Assembly: GCF_037023145.1 (NCBI RefSeq)
Contig: NZ_CP146092.1
Location: forward strand, 620,001-684,000
Reading direction: 5' to 3'
DNA length: 64,000 nucleotides
DNA from: Ralstonia sp. RRA
GTDB lineage: Bacteria; Pseudomonadota; Gammaproteobacteria; Burkholderiales; Burkholderiaceae
A program made the position numbers and the translations under genes. Below the pieces are notes generated by a model, which was not told the DNA's origin, did not search any database, and worked only from the letters and a program-made list of their open reading frames with translations. Position 1 is the first letter of the stretch. The number at the start of each line of letters is the position of its first letter. Below are positions 34,634 through 42,930 of the stretch, in pieces.

Positions 34634-35152
34634 ATGACTCCACAGCAAGTGGTTGGGATGGCGGTGCGATTGTTCGCCATTTGGCTCGTCGTGATTGCTT
34701 TTCAACTATACGGTTTGGCGCGGGCCACCGTGTACATGGCGCCGGACAAGACAAGTGCTTCGATGATCTACGGTGGGGTTGTCTTGGCGCTGATTCTGGC
34801 GGTTGTGTTGTGGCTGTTCCCAATGCTGGTTGCCCACAAAATCGTTCCGCGTACGCACCACACCAATACGTTGCGTATGCCAGCACGTGAGGCAACCGCC
34901 GCGGCCTCGGCCATCCTTGGTCTATGGGTGTTGATCGGGGCGTTGCCCCAGGTGATGGGGATTTCCGGAATCTCGATTGTGGGAGGCGGATCACATGCTG
35001 TGATTGCGTACTTCTCACAAGAGCCAGGGCGTCTGGCGCAGTTCACTGCATCCGGCTTCCAATGTGTCCTGGGCTTGCTTCTTTTGCTGAAGCCGTGGTG
35101 GGTGGCGAGTAAGGTGTTTACTCAACCTGCAACGGAACAGGAGGGCACCTGA
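34634..35152 (+). CDS. Small membrane protein, 172 aa
   Basis: The ATG at 34634 (MTPQQVVGMAVRLFAIW) has AAGGAAG upstream and is preferred to the open frame reaching into the Sel1 gene. Four hydrophobic helices at about 8-30, 43-63, 84-104 and 133-152. 77 bp after the Sel1 gene. No recognised family. Confidence 0.62.
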   Translation: MTPQQVVGMAVRLFAIWLVVIAFQLYGLARATVYMAPDKTSASMIYGGVVLALILAVVLWLFPMLVAHKIVPRTHHTNTLRMPAREATAAASAILGLWVLIGALPQVMGISGISIVGGGSHAVIAYFSQEPGRLAQFTASGFQCVLGLLLLLKPWWVASKVFTQPATEQEGT

Positions 35153-35220
35153 TTCGGGTTGGCGCCGCGCTCGCCCGAGTGTGATCGCCAATTTGCCGGA
35201 GCCGTGCAATCGGCTCCGAC

Positions 35221-36657
35221 TTACACCGCCACCACCCCTCGCCCCAACTGCGCAGGCACCGGCACCACCACCACCCGGTTCCCCCCATCCCCCTTGGCCA
35301 TCTGCAGCGCACTGTCCGCCACCTTGGTGAGCACCTGCGGCAACACGCCTTCCTGCGCCCATCCGCTCGCTACCCCCACGCTCACGGTCACGTGGTCTGC
35401 CACGCTGGAGCTTGCGTGCGGAATGGCCAGCGCGGCCACGGCGTCGCACAGGTGCTGCGCGGTCTTCGCTGCCGTTGCCATGTCGATGTTCGGTAGCACC
35501 ACAGCAAACGCATCGCCGTTGTAGCGGGTGGCCAGGTCGCTTTCGCGCTGCATCTGTTTGGCCAGGCATTGCGCAACGGCGGTCAGGCATCGGTCGCCCA
35601 GGCTCGGGCCGTACCACTCGTTGTAGTCTTTGAAGGCGTCGATATCGACGGTCAGCAGCGACAGCGGCGCCTCCCAGTGCGCACCGTGCCGCCAGGCTTC
35701 GTTCAGGGCGGTTTCAAAGGCACGGCGGTTGGGGATGCCGGTGAGCGGGTCGGTGGCGGCCAGTCGTTTGAGTTCTGCGCGGGCGGAGGCCAGGCGCGAG
35801 TGCAGGACGCTGTTCTCGATCAGTAGCAGCAACAGGACGAAGCTCGCGCCCAGCAACCCGAACGCGCGCCCGACATAGAAGCCGAGGTCGTAGCGCCCGG
35901 CGTTGAGCACGGCGCTGAGCGCAACGTCGCAAAGCCACACGCACAGCACCACCATCAGCCAGACGTCGATGGTCAGGTGCGGCTTGCTACGCCACAGCAC
36001 GGCCAGAGCGACCATGCAGATCAGCCATGTCGTGCCGGCCACCGCCATTTGTGCGGGTCCATAACGATTGCCCACCATGAAGGCCGGTAGCAGGTGTTCG
36101 CCCGCTGTGGCCAGTGCCACGCACGCGGCGGAGGCTGCCAGCACGGCAGTGATGACGAACAGGACGGTCCCGCGCGTGAGCGGGGTTTCGATATACCGAT
36201 CGGGCTCCCGGTCTTCACGCACTTTCAGCAGGGCATACACGATCACGAACAACGGAAAGCCCGCATGCCAGAACATGTAGATCCAGGCGGTGCTTTGCGG
36301 CCCTGCGCCCAGCAGGCCACCGTGTGCAAACAGCCCAGGGAACGACAGCAGGTGGCCGACGGCAGTGGTTGCCGTAAACAGGTAGCCGCTGGCCAGCGCC
36401 AGCATGGCGCGTGAACGTGTGATGGCAAATTGCCCGAACAGCAGGACGGCTGTAATCAGGTCATTGAGAATGAGCGCTGATTCGTACGTGGGGATGAACG
36501 AGGGCAACTGTGCCAACTGCACCTTGGCAAATGGCAGAGCAGAGATGAAGACCACCAGCGACAGCAGGGCCACTGCCTGTGCTGTCAGATAGGTCCTTCG
36601 CCCCGGAGACAGGCTCAGCAACAAGCCCGGCTGCACTTCAAGATGTGCCGATCTCAA
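35221..36657 (-). CDS. Membrane GGDEF protein with degenerate active site
   Basis: The 478-residue protein has eight or so N-terminal membrane helices in a MASE4-like arrangement (residues about 20-290), then a GGDEF domain. DPLTGIPNRRAFE and DIDAFKDYNEWYG are conserved, but the signature is NGDAF (380-384) in place of GGDEF; the metal-binding Glu is Ala. It is therefore unlikely to make c-di-GMP, though it may bind GTP or c-di-GMP or partner with an active enzyme. TTG start with AAGGGGG six bases upstream. Confidence 0.85.
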   Translation of the reverse strand: MRSAHLEVQPGLLLSLSPGRRTYLTAQAVALLSLVVFISALPFAKVQLAQLPSFIPTYESALILNDLITAVLLFGQFAITRSRAMLALASGYLFTATTAVGHLLSFPGLFAHGGLLGAGPQSTAWIYMFWHAGFPLFVIVYALLKVREDREPDRYIETPLTRGTVLFVITAVLAASAACVALATAGEHLLPAFMVGNRYGPAQMAVAGTTWLICMVALAVLWRSKPHLTIDVWLMVVLCVWLCDVALSAVLNAGRYDLGFYVGRAFGLLGASFVLLLLLIENSVLHSRLASARAELKRLAATDPLTGIPNRRAFETALNEAWRHGAHWEAPLSLLTVDIDAFKDYNEWYGPSLGDRCLTAVAQCLAKQMQRESDLATRYNGDAFAVVLPNIDMATAAKTAQHLCDAVAALAIPHASSSVADHVTVSVGVASGWAQEGVLPQVLTKVADSALQMAKGDGGNRVVVVPVPAQLGRGVVAV

Positions 36658-36899
36658 AATGGCCCCCTTGCAGCGGTGACTGCGTCACTCGTCTTGTTGT
36701 ATCGCGCGGCTATCGCTGTGTGGGGGTGTCTGTTCCCCCAAGAGCCTTGCGTGTCGTCGATTCCCACTTATCGGTGATAGTCACGCGGGTGGCCGATGTC
36801 AACGCACAACGTGATGCACGCGCAAAGCGCGCGGGGGCGGGGGTATGATGCGTCGCACCAGCGACACACCCATCCAGCCCGCTCTCGGAGTCGACCACC

Positions 36900-37814
36900 T
36901 TGCGTCGTGCCCAACACCCTCTGCAGGGGATCGCTTTTCTGATTGCAGCGGTCGCGTTCTTTGCCGCGTTCGACACACTCACCAAATATGTCAGCACCAC
37001 CGTGCCGGTGGCCATGGCGCTCTGGTTCCGCTACCTGTTCCAAACGGTCACGACGGGCGTGACGCTGCTGCCCAGCAGAGGGCGCTCCTTGCTGCGTACG
37101 CGCCGGCCCTGGCTGCAGGTGCTGCGCGGGGTGCTGTTGCTGTCGGTCAGCCTGTTTGCGTTTCTGAGCCTGCGGCAGATGCCGGTGGGCGAGGTGACGG
37201 CCATCGTGATGCTGACCCCGCTGGTCATCACCCTGGTGGCGGCCCTGCTGCTGGGCGAGCAGGTCTCCGCCGTGCGCTGGGTGTTCATGGCGGGTGGGTT
37301 TCTTGGCGCCATGATGGTGCTCCGGCCCGGCGGCGGCACCTTTGGCTGGAGCATGCTGCTGCCGTTGGGGCTGGTGGCTGCCAATACCGGCTTCCAGATT
37401 GTCACCAGCCGGCTGGCCGACGTGGATGAGGCAGGCACCACCCATTTCTATACGGGCGCCGTCGGCACGCTGTGCCTGACCTTTGCGCTGCCGTTCGGCT
37501 GGCAGGCGCTGGGGTGGACGTGGTGGCTGCTGCTGATCCTGATGGGTGTCGTCAGTTCGGCGGGCCATGCCCTGCTCATCCTGGCGTACACCCGTGCGCC
37601 GGTGGCAATGCTCACGCCTTACCTGTACATGCAGATCGGCTTTGCCATGATTGGCGGCTGGCTGGTCTTCTCGCATGTGCCGGATGGCTGGGCGGTGGCG
37701 GGCATCCTGGCCATTGCGATGTGCGGGGCGGCGGGCACCTGGGTGGCGGCGCGGGAGCGGCGCATGGCGATGGCGCTGTCGTCCGCTGCATCGCCGGCAT
37801 CGTCGGGCGGCTAG
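36900..37814 (+). CDS. EamA/DMT-superfamily transporter
   Basis: Ten hydrophobic helices in two EamA halves, 304 residues. The first half ends VTAIVMLTPLVITLVAALLLGEQ and the second MLTPYLYMQIGFAMIGGWLVF, the usual conserved blocks. TTG start with GGAG upstream. Such carriers export metabolites or amino acids; substrate unknown. The following amino-acid-binding protein is 123 bp away on the same strand and may be separate. Confidence 0.85.
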   Translation: MRRAQHPLQGIAFLIAAVAFFAAFDTLTKYVSTTVPVAMALWFRYLFQTVTTGVTLLPSRGRSLLRTRRPWLQVLRGVLLLSVSLFAFLSLRQMPVGEVTAIVMLTPLVITLVAALLLGEQVSAVRWVFMAGGFLGAMMVLRPGGGTFGWSMLLPLGLVAANTGFQIVTSRLADVDEAGTTHFYTGAVGTLCLTFALPFGWQALGWTWWLLLILMGVVSSAGHALLILAYTRAPVAMLTPYLYMQIGFAMIGGWLVFSHVPDGWAVAGILAIAMCGAAGTWVAARERRMAMALSSAASPASSGG

Positions 37815-37937
37815 CGCCACGCGCATATGCGAACGACGTATATGCACATGCCCGGCCACGGGATGCGCATATAGCCAATCGATCGTTCGCGCCCACGGGG
37901 CACGTGACTATCCTTGCCGCTTTCGTCGAGGATCACC

Positions 37938-38852
37938 ATGCCGTCTCCCGCATTTCAGATCGTCCCGCGCGCGCTTGCCGCGCTGCTGCTGCCGCTGTGG
38001 ATTGCGGTGGCCACACCGGCGCAGGCCCAGAGCCCGACGCCCGTTCTCGACCAGATTCGCCAGTCCGGCACCATCACCCTGGGGTACCGCGAGGGCGCGG
38101 TGCCGTTCTCGTTTTCTGACGCCAAGGGCCAGCCCGCTGGCTATGCCGTGGACCTGTGCCTGCGCGCGGCCGAAGCGGCGCAGCGCCGCCTCAATCTGCC
38201 GGAGTTGAAAGTACGCTGGTTGCCGCTGACCGCGCAAAGCCGCGTGCCGGCGGTGGTCAATGGGCTCGTCGCCATTGATTGCGCGCCCAACACCATTACG
38301 GCCGAGCGCAAGAAGCAGGTGGATTTCAGCCTGGCGTACTACGTCTCGGCAGTGCGCATGCTGGTGCGTACGGATTCGGGCATCCAGTCGTTTGACGACA
38401 TGCGCGGCAAGACCGTGGTGACAAGTGCCGGTTCCACCAGCGATCGCCACGTGCGCCGCCTCAAGGATCAGTACGGCTATCGCGAGGTCTACGCCAAGGA
38501 CCACGTTGAATCGTTCCTGATGCTCGACACGGGGCGTGCGCAGGCGTTCGTGCTTGACGATGTGGTGCTCTATGGCCTGCGCGCCAACGCAAAGACGCCG
38601 GCGCAGTACGAGGTGGTCGGCCCCACGCTGTCGGTGGAGCGGAACGCGCTGATGTTGTCCAAAGCGGATGCGCAATGGAAGGCGTTGGTCGACCAGACAC
38701 TGGCCGCGCTGTTCGCCAGCCCAGATGTGCTTGCGCTGCAGAAGCGCTGGTTCCAGCAGCCGATTGGCGCGCGCGGCATTGTTCTGGGTTTGACACCGTC
38801 GCCGGAAGTGCTGGCCGCCTGGAAGCACCCGTCGGACGAGGCGGTTGAGTGA
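37938..38852 (+). CDS. Periplasmic amino-acid-binding protein (SBP_bac_3)
   Basis: Signal peptide MPSPAFQIVPRALAALLLPL through AQAQ, then a family-3 solute-binding fold: GTITLGYREGAVPFSF, GYAVDLCLRAAEAAQ and VDFSLAYYVSAVRMLV, with the hinge block GKTVVTSAGSTSDRH. 304 residues. No permease or ATPase gene is nearby. Its stop overlaps the GTG start of the next gene by GTGA, so it is translated together with a PLP lyase. It probably delivers or senses an amino acid used by that enzyme. Confidence 0.88.
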   Translation: MPSPAFQIVPRALAALLLPLWIAVATPAQAQSPTPVLDQIRQSGTITLGYREGAVPFSFSDAKGQPAGYAVDLCLRAAEAAQRRLNLPELKVRWLPLTAQSRVPAVVNGLVAIDCAPNTITAERKKQVDFSLAYYVSAVRMLVRTDSGIQSFDDMRGKTVVTSAGSTSDRHVRRLKDQYGYREVYAKDHVESFLMLDTGRAQAFVLDDVVLYGLRANAKTPAQYEVVGPTLSVERNALMLSKADAQWKALVDQTLAALFASPDVLALQKRWFQQPIGARGIVLGLTPSPEVLAAWKHPSDEAVE

Positions 38853-39835
38853 CCGCAGTTGCCGCAACAGCCTCCGTGTTGCCAGATTGGAGCGATGTGG
38901 AGGCGGCCAACGCACGCCTGGCTGGCCATGCGCTGCGCACCCCGGTACTGCGTTCCCCCGAGATGGATGCCTGGGTTGGGGCGCAGGTCTACTTCAAGTG
39001 CGAGAACCTGCAGCGCACCGGGGCGTTCAAGTTTCGGGGCGCGTTCAACGCGCTGGCGCGCTTTGACGCCGGGCAGCGCAAGCGTGGCGCGGTGGCGTTT
39101 TCGGGTGGTAACCATGCGCTGGGCATGGCCCTGGCCGGGCAGATTCTTGGCATCCCGGTCACCGTGGTGATGCCGCACGATGCCCAGGCCAGCAAGGTGG
39201 ATGCGGCGCGGCGTTGTGGTGCGCAGATCGTTTTCTACGACCGGCGCACCGACGACCGGGAAGCCATCACGCGCGCGTTGTCTGAGGCGCACGGTCTGAC
39301 GCTCATTCCGCCCTATGACCATGCCGACGTCATTGCCGGCCAGGCCACCGTCACGCGCGAGCTGATCGAGGAGGTGGGGCCGCTGGAAGCCATCTTTGCG
39401 AGCCAGGGCGGTGGTGGGCTGCTCGGCGGCGCAACGCTGGTGACCGCTGCGCTGGCGCCGGCCTGCAAGGTGTATGGGGCAGAGCCGGTGGCGGGCAACC
39501 ACGGCCGGCAGTCATTGCAAGCCGGCCACATCGTGCATATCGACCCGCCAGACACGATAGCGGACGGTGCGCGCGCACAGCATCTCGGTGCGCTGACGTT
39601 CGCGCTATTGCAGCGCGGGGTGACGGAGATCGTTTCCGTGGAAGACGCGATGCTGGTGGCGTGCATGCGCCGCTTTGCGCAGGCCATGAAGCTGGTGGTG
39701 GAGCCGACGGCCTGCCTTGGCCTGGCCGCGGCCCGCTACGCCGGATTGCCCATCAAGGGGACGCGCATTGGCGTGATCGTGACGGGCGGCAACATTGATC
39801 TGCCGCGTTACCTCCGGCTGCTGCAGGAAGCTTAG
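38849..39835 (+). CDS. PLP-dependent threonine/serine dehydratase-like lyase
   Basis: Fold-type II PLP enzyme, 328 residues. The PLP lysine is Lys61 in RTGAFKFRGA, the substrate loop is SGGNHALG and the phosphate-binding glycine loop GGGGLLGG; the C-terminal TGGN is typical. No ACT regulatory domain, so it resembles catabolic threonine dehydratase or hydroxyaspartate ammonia-lyase rather than biosynthetic IlvA. GTG start overlapping the upstream binding-protein stop. Confidence 0.88.
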   Translation: MTAVAATASVLPDWSDVEAANARLAGHALRTPVLRSPEMDAWVGAQVYFKCENLQRTGAFKFRGAFNALARFDAGQRKRGAVAFSGGNHALGMALAGQILGIPVTVVMPHDAQASKVDAARRCGAQIVFYDRRTDDREAITRALSEAHGLTLIPPYDHADVIAGQATVTRELIEEVGPLEAIFASQGGGGLLGGATLVTAALAPACKVYGAEPVAGNHGRQSLQAGHIVHIDPPDTIADGARAQHLGALTFALLQRGVTEIVSVEDAMLVACMRRFAQAMKLVVEPTACLGLAAARYAGLPIKGTRIGVIVTGGNIDLPRYLRLLQEA

Positions 39836-39849
39836 GCACTGCAGCTGCG

Positions 39850-41682
39850 TCAAGCGATGCAGGACAGCCGCTCCCGCATCGTGTGCAGGATGTTGCGCCA
39901 ATGTGAGTAGATCAAAAAGTGGCCCCCATCCTCCACCTCGTGGAGGTGTGCGCCCGGAATGCGCTGGACCAGCGCGCGTGCTGCGTTGATGGACACATGC
40001 CAATCCAGCGCGCCGTGAAAGAACTCGACCGGCATCGCAAAGTGGCGGCCGTCGACCTGCCAGCCGTGCACGTTCAGTAGTGTTTCGACCACAAAATGCT
40101 GGCCGCCGTGTTTGACGCCGGCCAGTAATTCTTGCGCGTAGTTCTCGCGAAATGCGGCTTGCCGGAAGACTTGCTGGTCGACGTCCGGCATGGCTTTCAA
40201 AATGGATTCGATATAGCGGTAGACATCCTTGCGGATGCTGCGCACCACCACGTGCAGCAGCGGCGGCAGCAGGTTCGGCATGTAGCGCGCCACCATGAGC
40301 GCCATGCGGAAGTGCGCCGAGTAGGCCTTGATGTCGTCCACGCGTTCGATCGGGGGTGTGGCCGCCACGATGAACATGGCGCTCACGCGCTCGGGCATCG
40401 CCTGTGCGGTGGCAAAGGCATAGGGCATGCCGGCGGAGTACCCCAGCACGGCAAAACGATCGAGCTTGAGATGGTCGGCCAGCGCCTGCACGTCGGCCGG
40501 CCAGTCGGCCACTTTGCGCCCGGGCATCGGGTCGGAGTCGCCCGTGCCCGGCCGCTCGGGAATGATGAGGCGGATCGACGCCTCACGCAGCAGTGCATCG
40601 TCCGGATGCCGCAAGTGCCGCGAGCAAGACAGGCCATGCATCTGGATCACGGGCAACCCATCCGGGTCCCCGCTGTCTGACCACGCCAGCGTGCGGCCAT
40701 CGGGCAGGACCATGCGGCCATCTCCTGCAGATGTGGGGGGTGCGGGTGTGGCGTGCTTGCCCAGCGGCAAGCGGTTGGGTTGGCCGCCGCCCTGGTCCAG
40801 CCACAGCGGCGTTGACCAGATGGCCTGCACCAGCTCCGGTTGGCGGCGTACGCCCACCTTGGCAAAGATGGCCTTCAGCTGCGTCTTGGCGGTGTTGGTG
40901 GTGGTGCCCAGATCCTGCGCGGATTCTTCCAGCGTGAGCCCGCGCACCAGCCGCTGGGCAAGCCGTGCTTCTGCGGCAGTCAGGCCGAACAGTTCGCGCA
41001 GGCCGCCTTCGGGCACCAGCGGCACATCAGCGCTCGCCACCCACAGCATCGCCAGCGGGGTGCTCCCGTTGGTTGGCTGCAGCTTGCTGACGAGCACGGA
41101 CAGCGGTCCGGCAGCCTGCTCCAGCCGGAATGCCGTGCGGGTGCCTGCGTGTGCGGCGGCCGAGGCCACCGATGCCATTTCACGCAGCGCATCTTCCAAC
41201 AGCTTTCTCGGGCGGGATTCCATGCGCCCGGCAACCAGTACCAGGCCGTCGTTGTTGTCCAGGATCAGCCGCAGCGCGCGGTTCATGCTGACTACCGCGC
41301 CGGTGTCTTCCACCAGCGCCACGCCCACCGGCAGGCGGTCCAATACGGAGTCACTGATCTGGCGATGCGTTTCTGCATCGGCCTGGGTTTGGCGCATGTC
41401 CCACGCGCGCACGAAATGCGGCGCGAGTAGTTGGAACACCTGCTGTTCCGCCGCGCTGGCAGTGCTTGGCAGCGGGCTGCTGGTGTCGCCAAACCAGCTG
41501 GCGACGATGGCATCGGTCTCTGCGGTTGAGACGGGCCGTGCGTCGTGCGCGCCGCTCTGCATCAGGAAGTCGGCCATGGCCTGCAGCAGGCTGGGCCACA
41601 GGTCGTCGTCGCTGGCGGCGCCGTAGATCAGGCCAATGAGCCTGGAAAGCGTTTCCGCCGGAATATCCACTGTCTCGCGCAT
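39850..41682 (-). CDS. LuxR-type regulator fused to an alpha/beta hydrolase
   Basis: From ATG 41682 (GGGAGG ribosome site) the protein has 610 residues. Residues about 110-220 are PAS-like (LPVGVALVEDTGAVVSMNRA). A LuxR/GerE helix-turn-helix occupies about 234-285 (LTAAEARLAQRLVRGLTLEE). A Pro-rich linker leads to an alpha/beta hydrolase (about 325-610) with nucleophile Ser416 in LGYSAGM, likely acid in GALDWHVS and His in VEDGGHF. DNA binding and an apparently intact hydrolase in one chain suggest a small-molecule ligand that is bound or destroyed by the hydrolase. Divergent from a second LuxR gene, 178 bp apart. Confidence 0.85.
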   Translation of the reverse strand: MRETVDIPAETLSRLIGLIYGAASDDDLWPSLLQAMADFLMQSGAHDARPVSTAETDAIVASWFGDTSSPLPSTASAAEQQVFQLLAPHFVRAWDMRQTQADAETHRQISDSVLDRLPVGVALVEDTGAVVSMNRALRLILDNNDGLVLVAGRMESRPRKLLEDALREMASVASAAAHAGTRTAFRLEQAAGPLSVLVSKLQPTNGSTPLAMLWVASADVPLVPEGGLRELFGLTAAEARLAQRLVRGLTLEESAQDLGTTTNTAKTQLKAIFAKVGVRRQPELVQAIWSTPLWLDQGGGQPNRLPLGKHATPAPPTSAGDGRMVLPDGRTLAWSDSGDPDGLPVIQMHGLSCSRHLRHPDDALLREASIRLIIPERPGTGDSDPMPGRKVADWPADVQALADHLKLDRFAVLGYSAGMPYAFATAQAMPERVSAMFIVAATPPIERVDDIKAYSAHFRMALMVARYMPNLLPPLLHVVVRSIRKDVYRYIESILKAMPDVDQQVFRQAAFRENYAQELLAGVKHGGQHFVVETLLNVHGWQVDGRHFAMPVEFFHGALDWHVSINAARALVQRIPGAHLHEVEDGGHFLIYSHWRNILHTMRERLSCIA

Positions 41683-41860
41683 CGGCGCCTCCCGCGTGGC
41701 ATGACCCACACCCAGCAATACCCATACCGAGCGCCGATCATGACACGGCCCTGGCAAGTAACGCATACCCCGATCGGGTGATGCATCTTTGTGGTGCGCC
41801 GTCCACCATGAGCCTCGACGGCAAGCAAACGGAACACACGACAGGGTCAGGGGAGGCCAC

Positions 41861-42520
41861 ATGACGAATTTGCTGGTGGGCGGTGCCACGCCCAGCACTC
41901 AAGTGCCGCCGCGCGGTGGGTGGCCAATACCCGCGTGGGGCGACTCGTCCGTCACGCACATGCTTCGTTTGTTGGAAGACGCGTTCTCTGCCATGGATGA
42001 GGCGGTGCTGCTGTTGTCGGAAGACGGCGCGGTCGTGCATGCATCCGCATTGGCCAGGTCATTGCTCGACAACCGGTGTGGCCTGCGGGTCCGGCACGAC
42101 AGGCTCTGGCACCCGAGCCTGTCGGTGCTGGATCACCTGGCCAAGGTGATGGCGACCACCTTGCACACCGGGCATCGCGCAAAGATGACGGTCTCACTCG
42201 CCTGGGGTGAGACCCTGAGCCTGGACATGGCCCCCGCCAATCCCCTGCTGTTTCCGTCGGACGCGCCGCTCGTCTTCGTGCGGATGCGCCGCAACAGCGC
42301 GCTCAAGCAGGCCGATGCCGACAACCTGATCACCGCGTTCGAGATCACGAAAACCGAGGCGAAGGTGCTGGCAGGGCTGGTGGCCGGCCTGGCACCGTCA
42401 GAACTTGCTGCGCAGAACGGCGTGTCGGAGCACACCGTGCGATCGCACATCGCCAGCATGAAAGCGAAGATGTGCTGCAACCGGATCGTGGATCTGGTGA
42501 AGCTGGCGGTGCTGGCGTAG
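41861..42520 (+). CDS. LuxR-family transcriptional regulator, PAS-like N-terminus
   Basis: From ATG 41861 (GGGGAGG upstream) 219 residues. The first about 140 resemble the PAS-like part of the neighbouring fusion protein (MDEAVLLLSEDGAVVHAS, DNRCGLRVRHDRL). The C-terminal GerE helix-turn-helix is FEITKTEAKVLAGLVAGLAP with VSEHTVRSHIASMKAKM. No receiver domain and no acyl-homoserine-lactone motif are visible. It may regulate or be regulated by the divergent LuxR-hydrolase. Confidence 0.82.
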   Translation: MTNLLVGGATPSTQVPPRGGWPIPAWGDSSVTHMLRLLEDAFSAMDEAVLLLSEDGAVVHASALARSLLDNRCGLRVRHDRLWHPSLSVLDHLAKVMATTLHTGHRAKMTVSLAWGETLSLDMAPANPLLFPSDAPLVFVRMRRNSALKQADADNLITAFEITKTEAKVLAGLVAGLAPSELAAQNGVSEHTVRSHIASMKAKMCCNRIVDLVKLAVLA

Positions 42521-42930
42521 GGCTGACGCAGGTGCCGGTCAGCCCCCTGCATGCGGCGTGATGTTTGCGTGGAATCACCTGTACATGTGATCCCTCACTC
42601 TCTTGCTTGGGTCGCCAACCTTTCGGTCAGCCGCGCGTGACGCCACGTTTTTCCGCACCGAATGAATCTCGGCAGGGTGTCATCAGCAGCGCCAACCAAG
42701 GACCCCTCAGAAGTCGGGGGTGTACCTGTGTGGATCAGGCGCCCGCTCGGTGGTTACCCCAGTTCGGTCGAAGTTGTCTCCGCCGCGAGACAGGCGGCAC
42801 TTGCTTGACCCGCGTGCCATCCAGTACAACCACGCAGTGTGGCGCGAAGCTCCGCCGACGTTGGCACGGACGGACTGGGGCAGCACGCGCAACTTGGCGT
42901 ACGTAGAGAAAAAAAGCGTTGGAGTCGGAC
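42521..42930. other. 410-bp intergenic region before the caspase operon
   Basis: Downstream of the LuxR gene and upstream of the Tat-caspase gene. It holds the palindrome at 42574-42591. Short overlapping ORFs on both strands lack ribosome sites and family features. A promoter for the caspase operon must lie here, but the TCTTCCG-N17-CGAATA motif found elsewhere in the region is absent. Confidence 0.4.
42574..42591. promoter_or_regulatory. 18-bp near-perfect palindrome centred on TGTACA
   Basis: ATCACCTGTACATGTGAT, with only one mismatched pair. The centre TGTACA and flanking ATCAC/GTGAT arms look like an operator for a dimeric regulator. It lies 54 bp after the LuxR stop and about 340 bp before the caspase gene. 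No T-run follows, so it is not a terminator. Confidence 0.45.

Noticed and set aside
36768..37859. 363-aa minus ORF opposite the DMT transporter
   Set aside because: Arg/His/Gln-rich antisense of a membrane protein gene.
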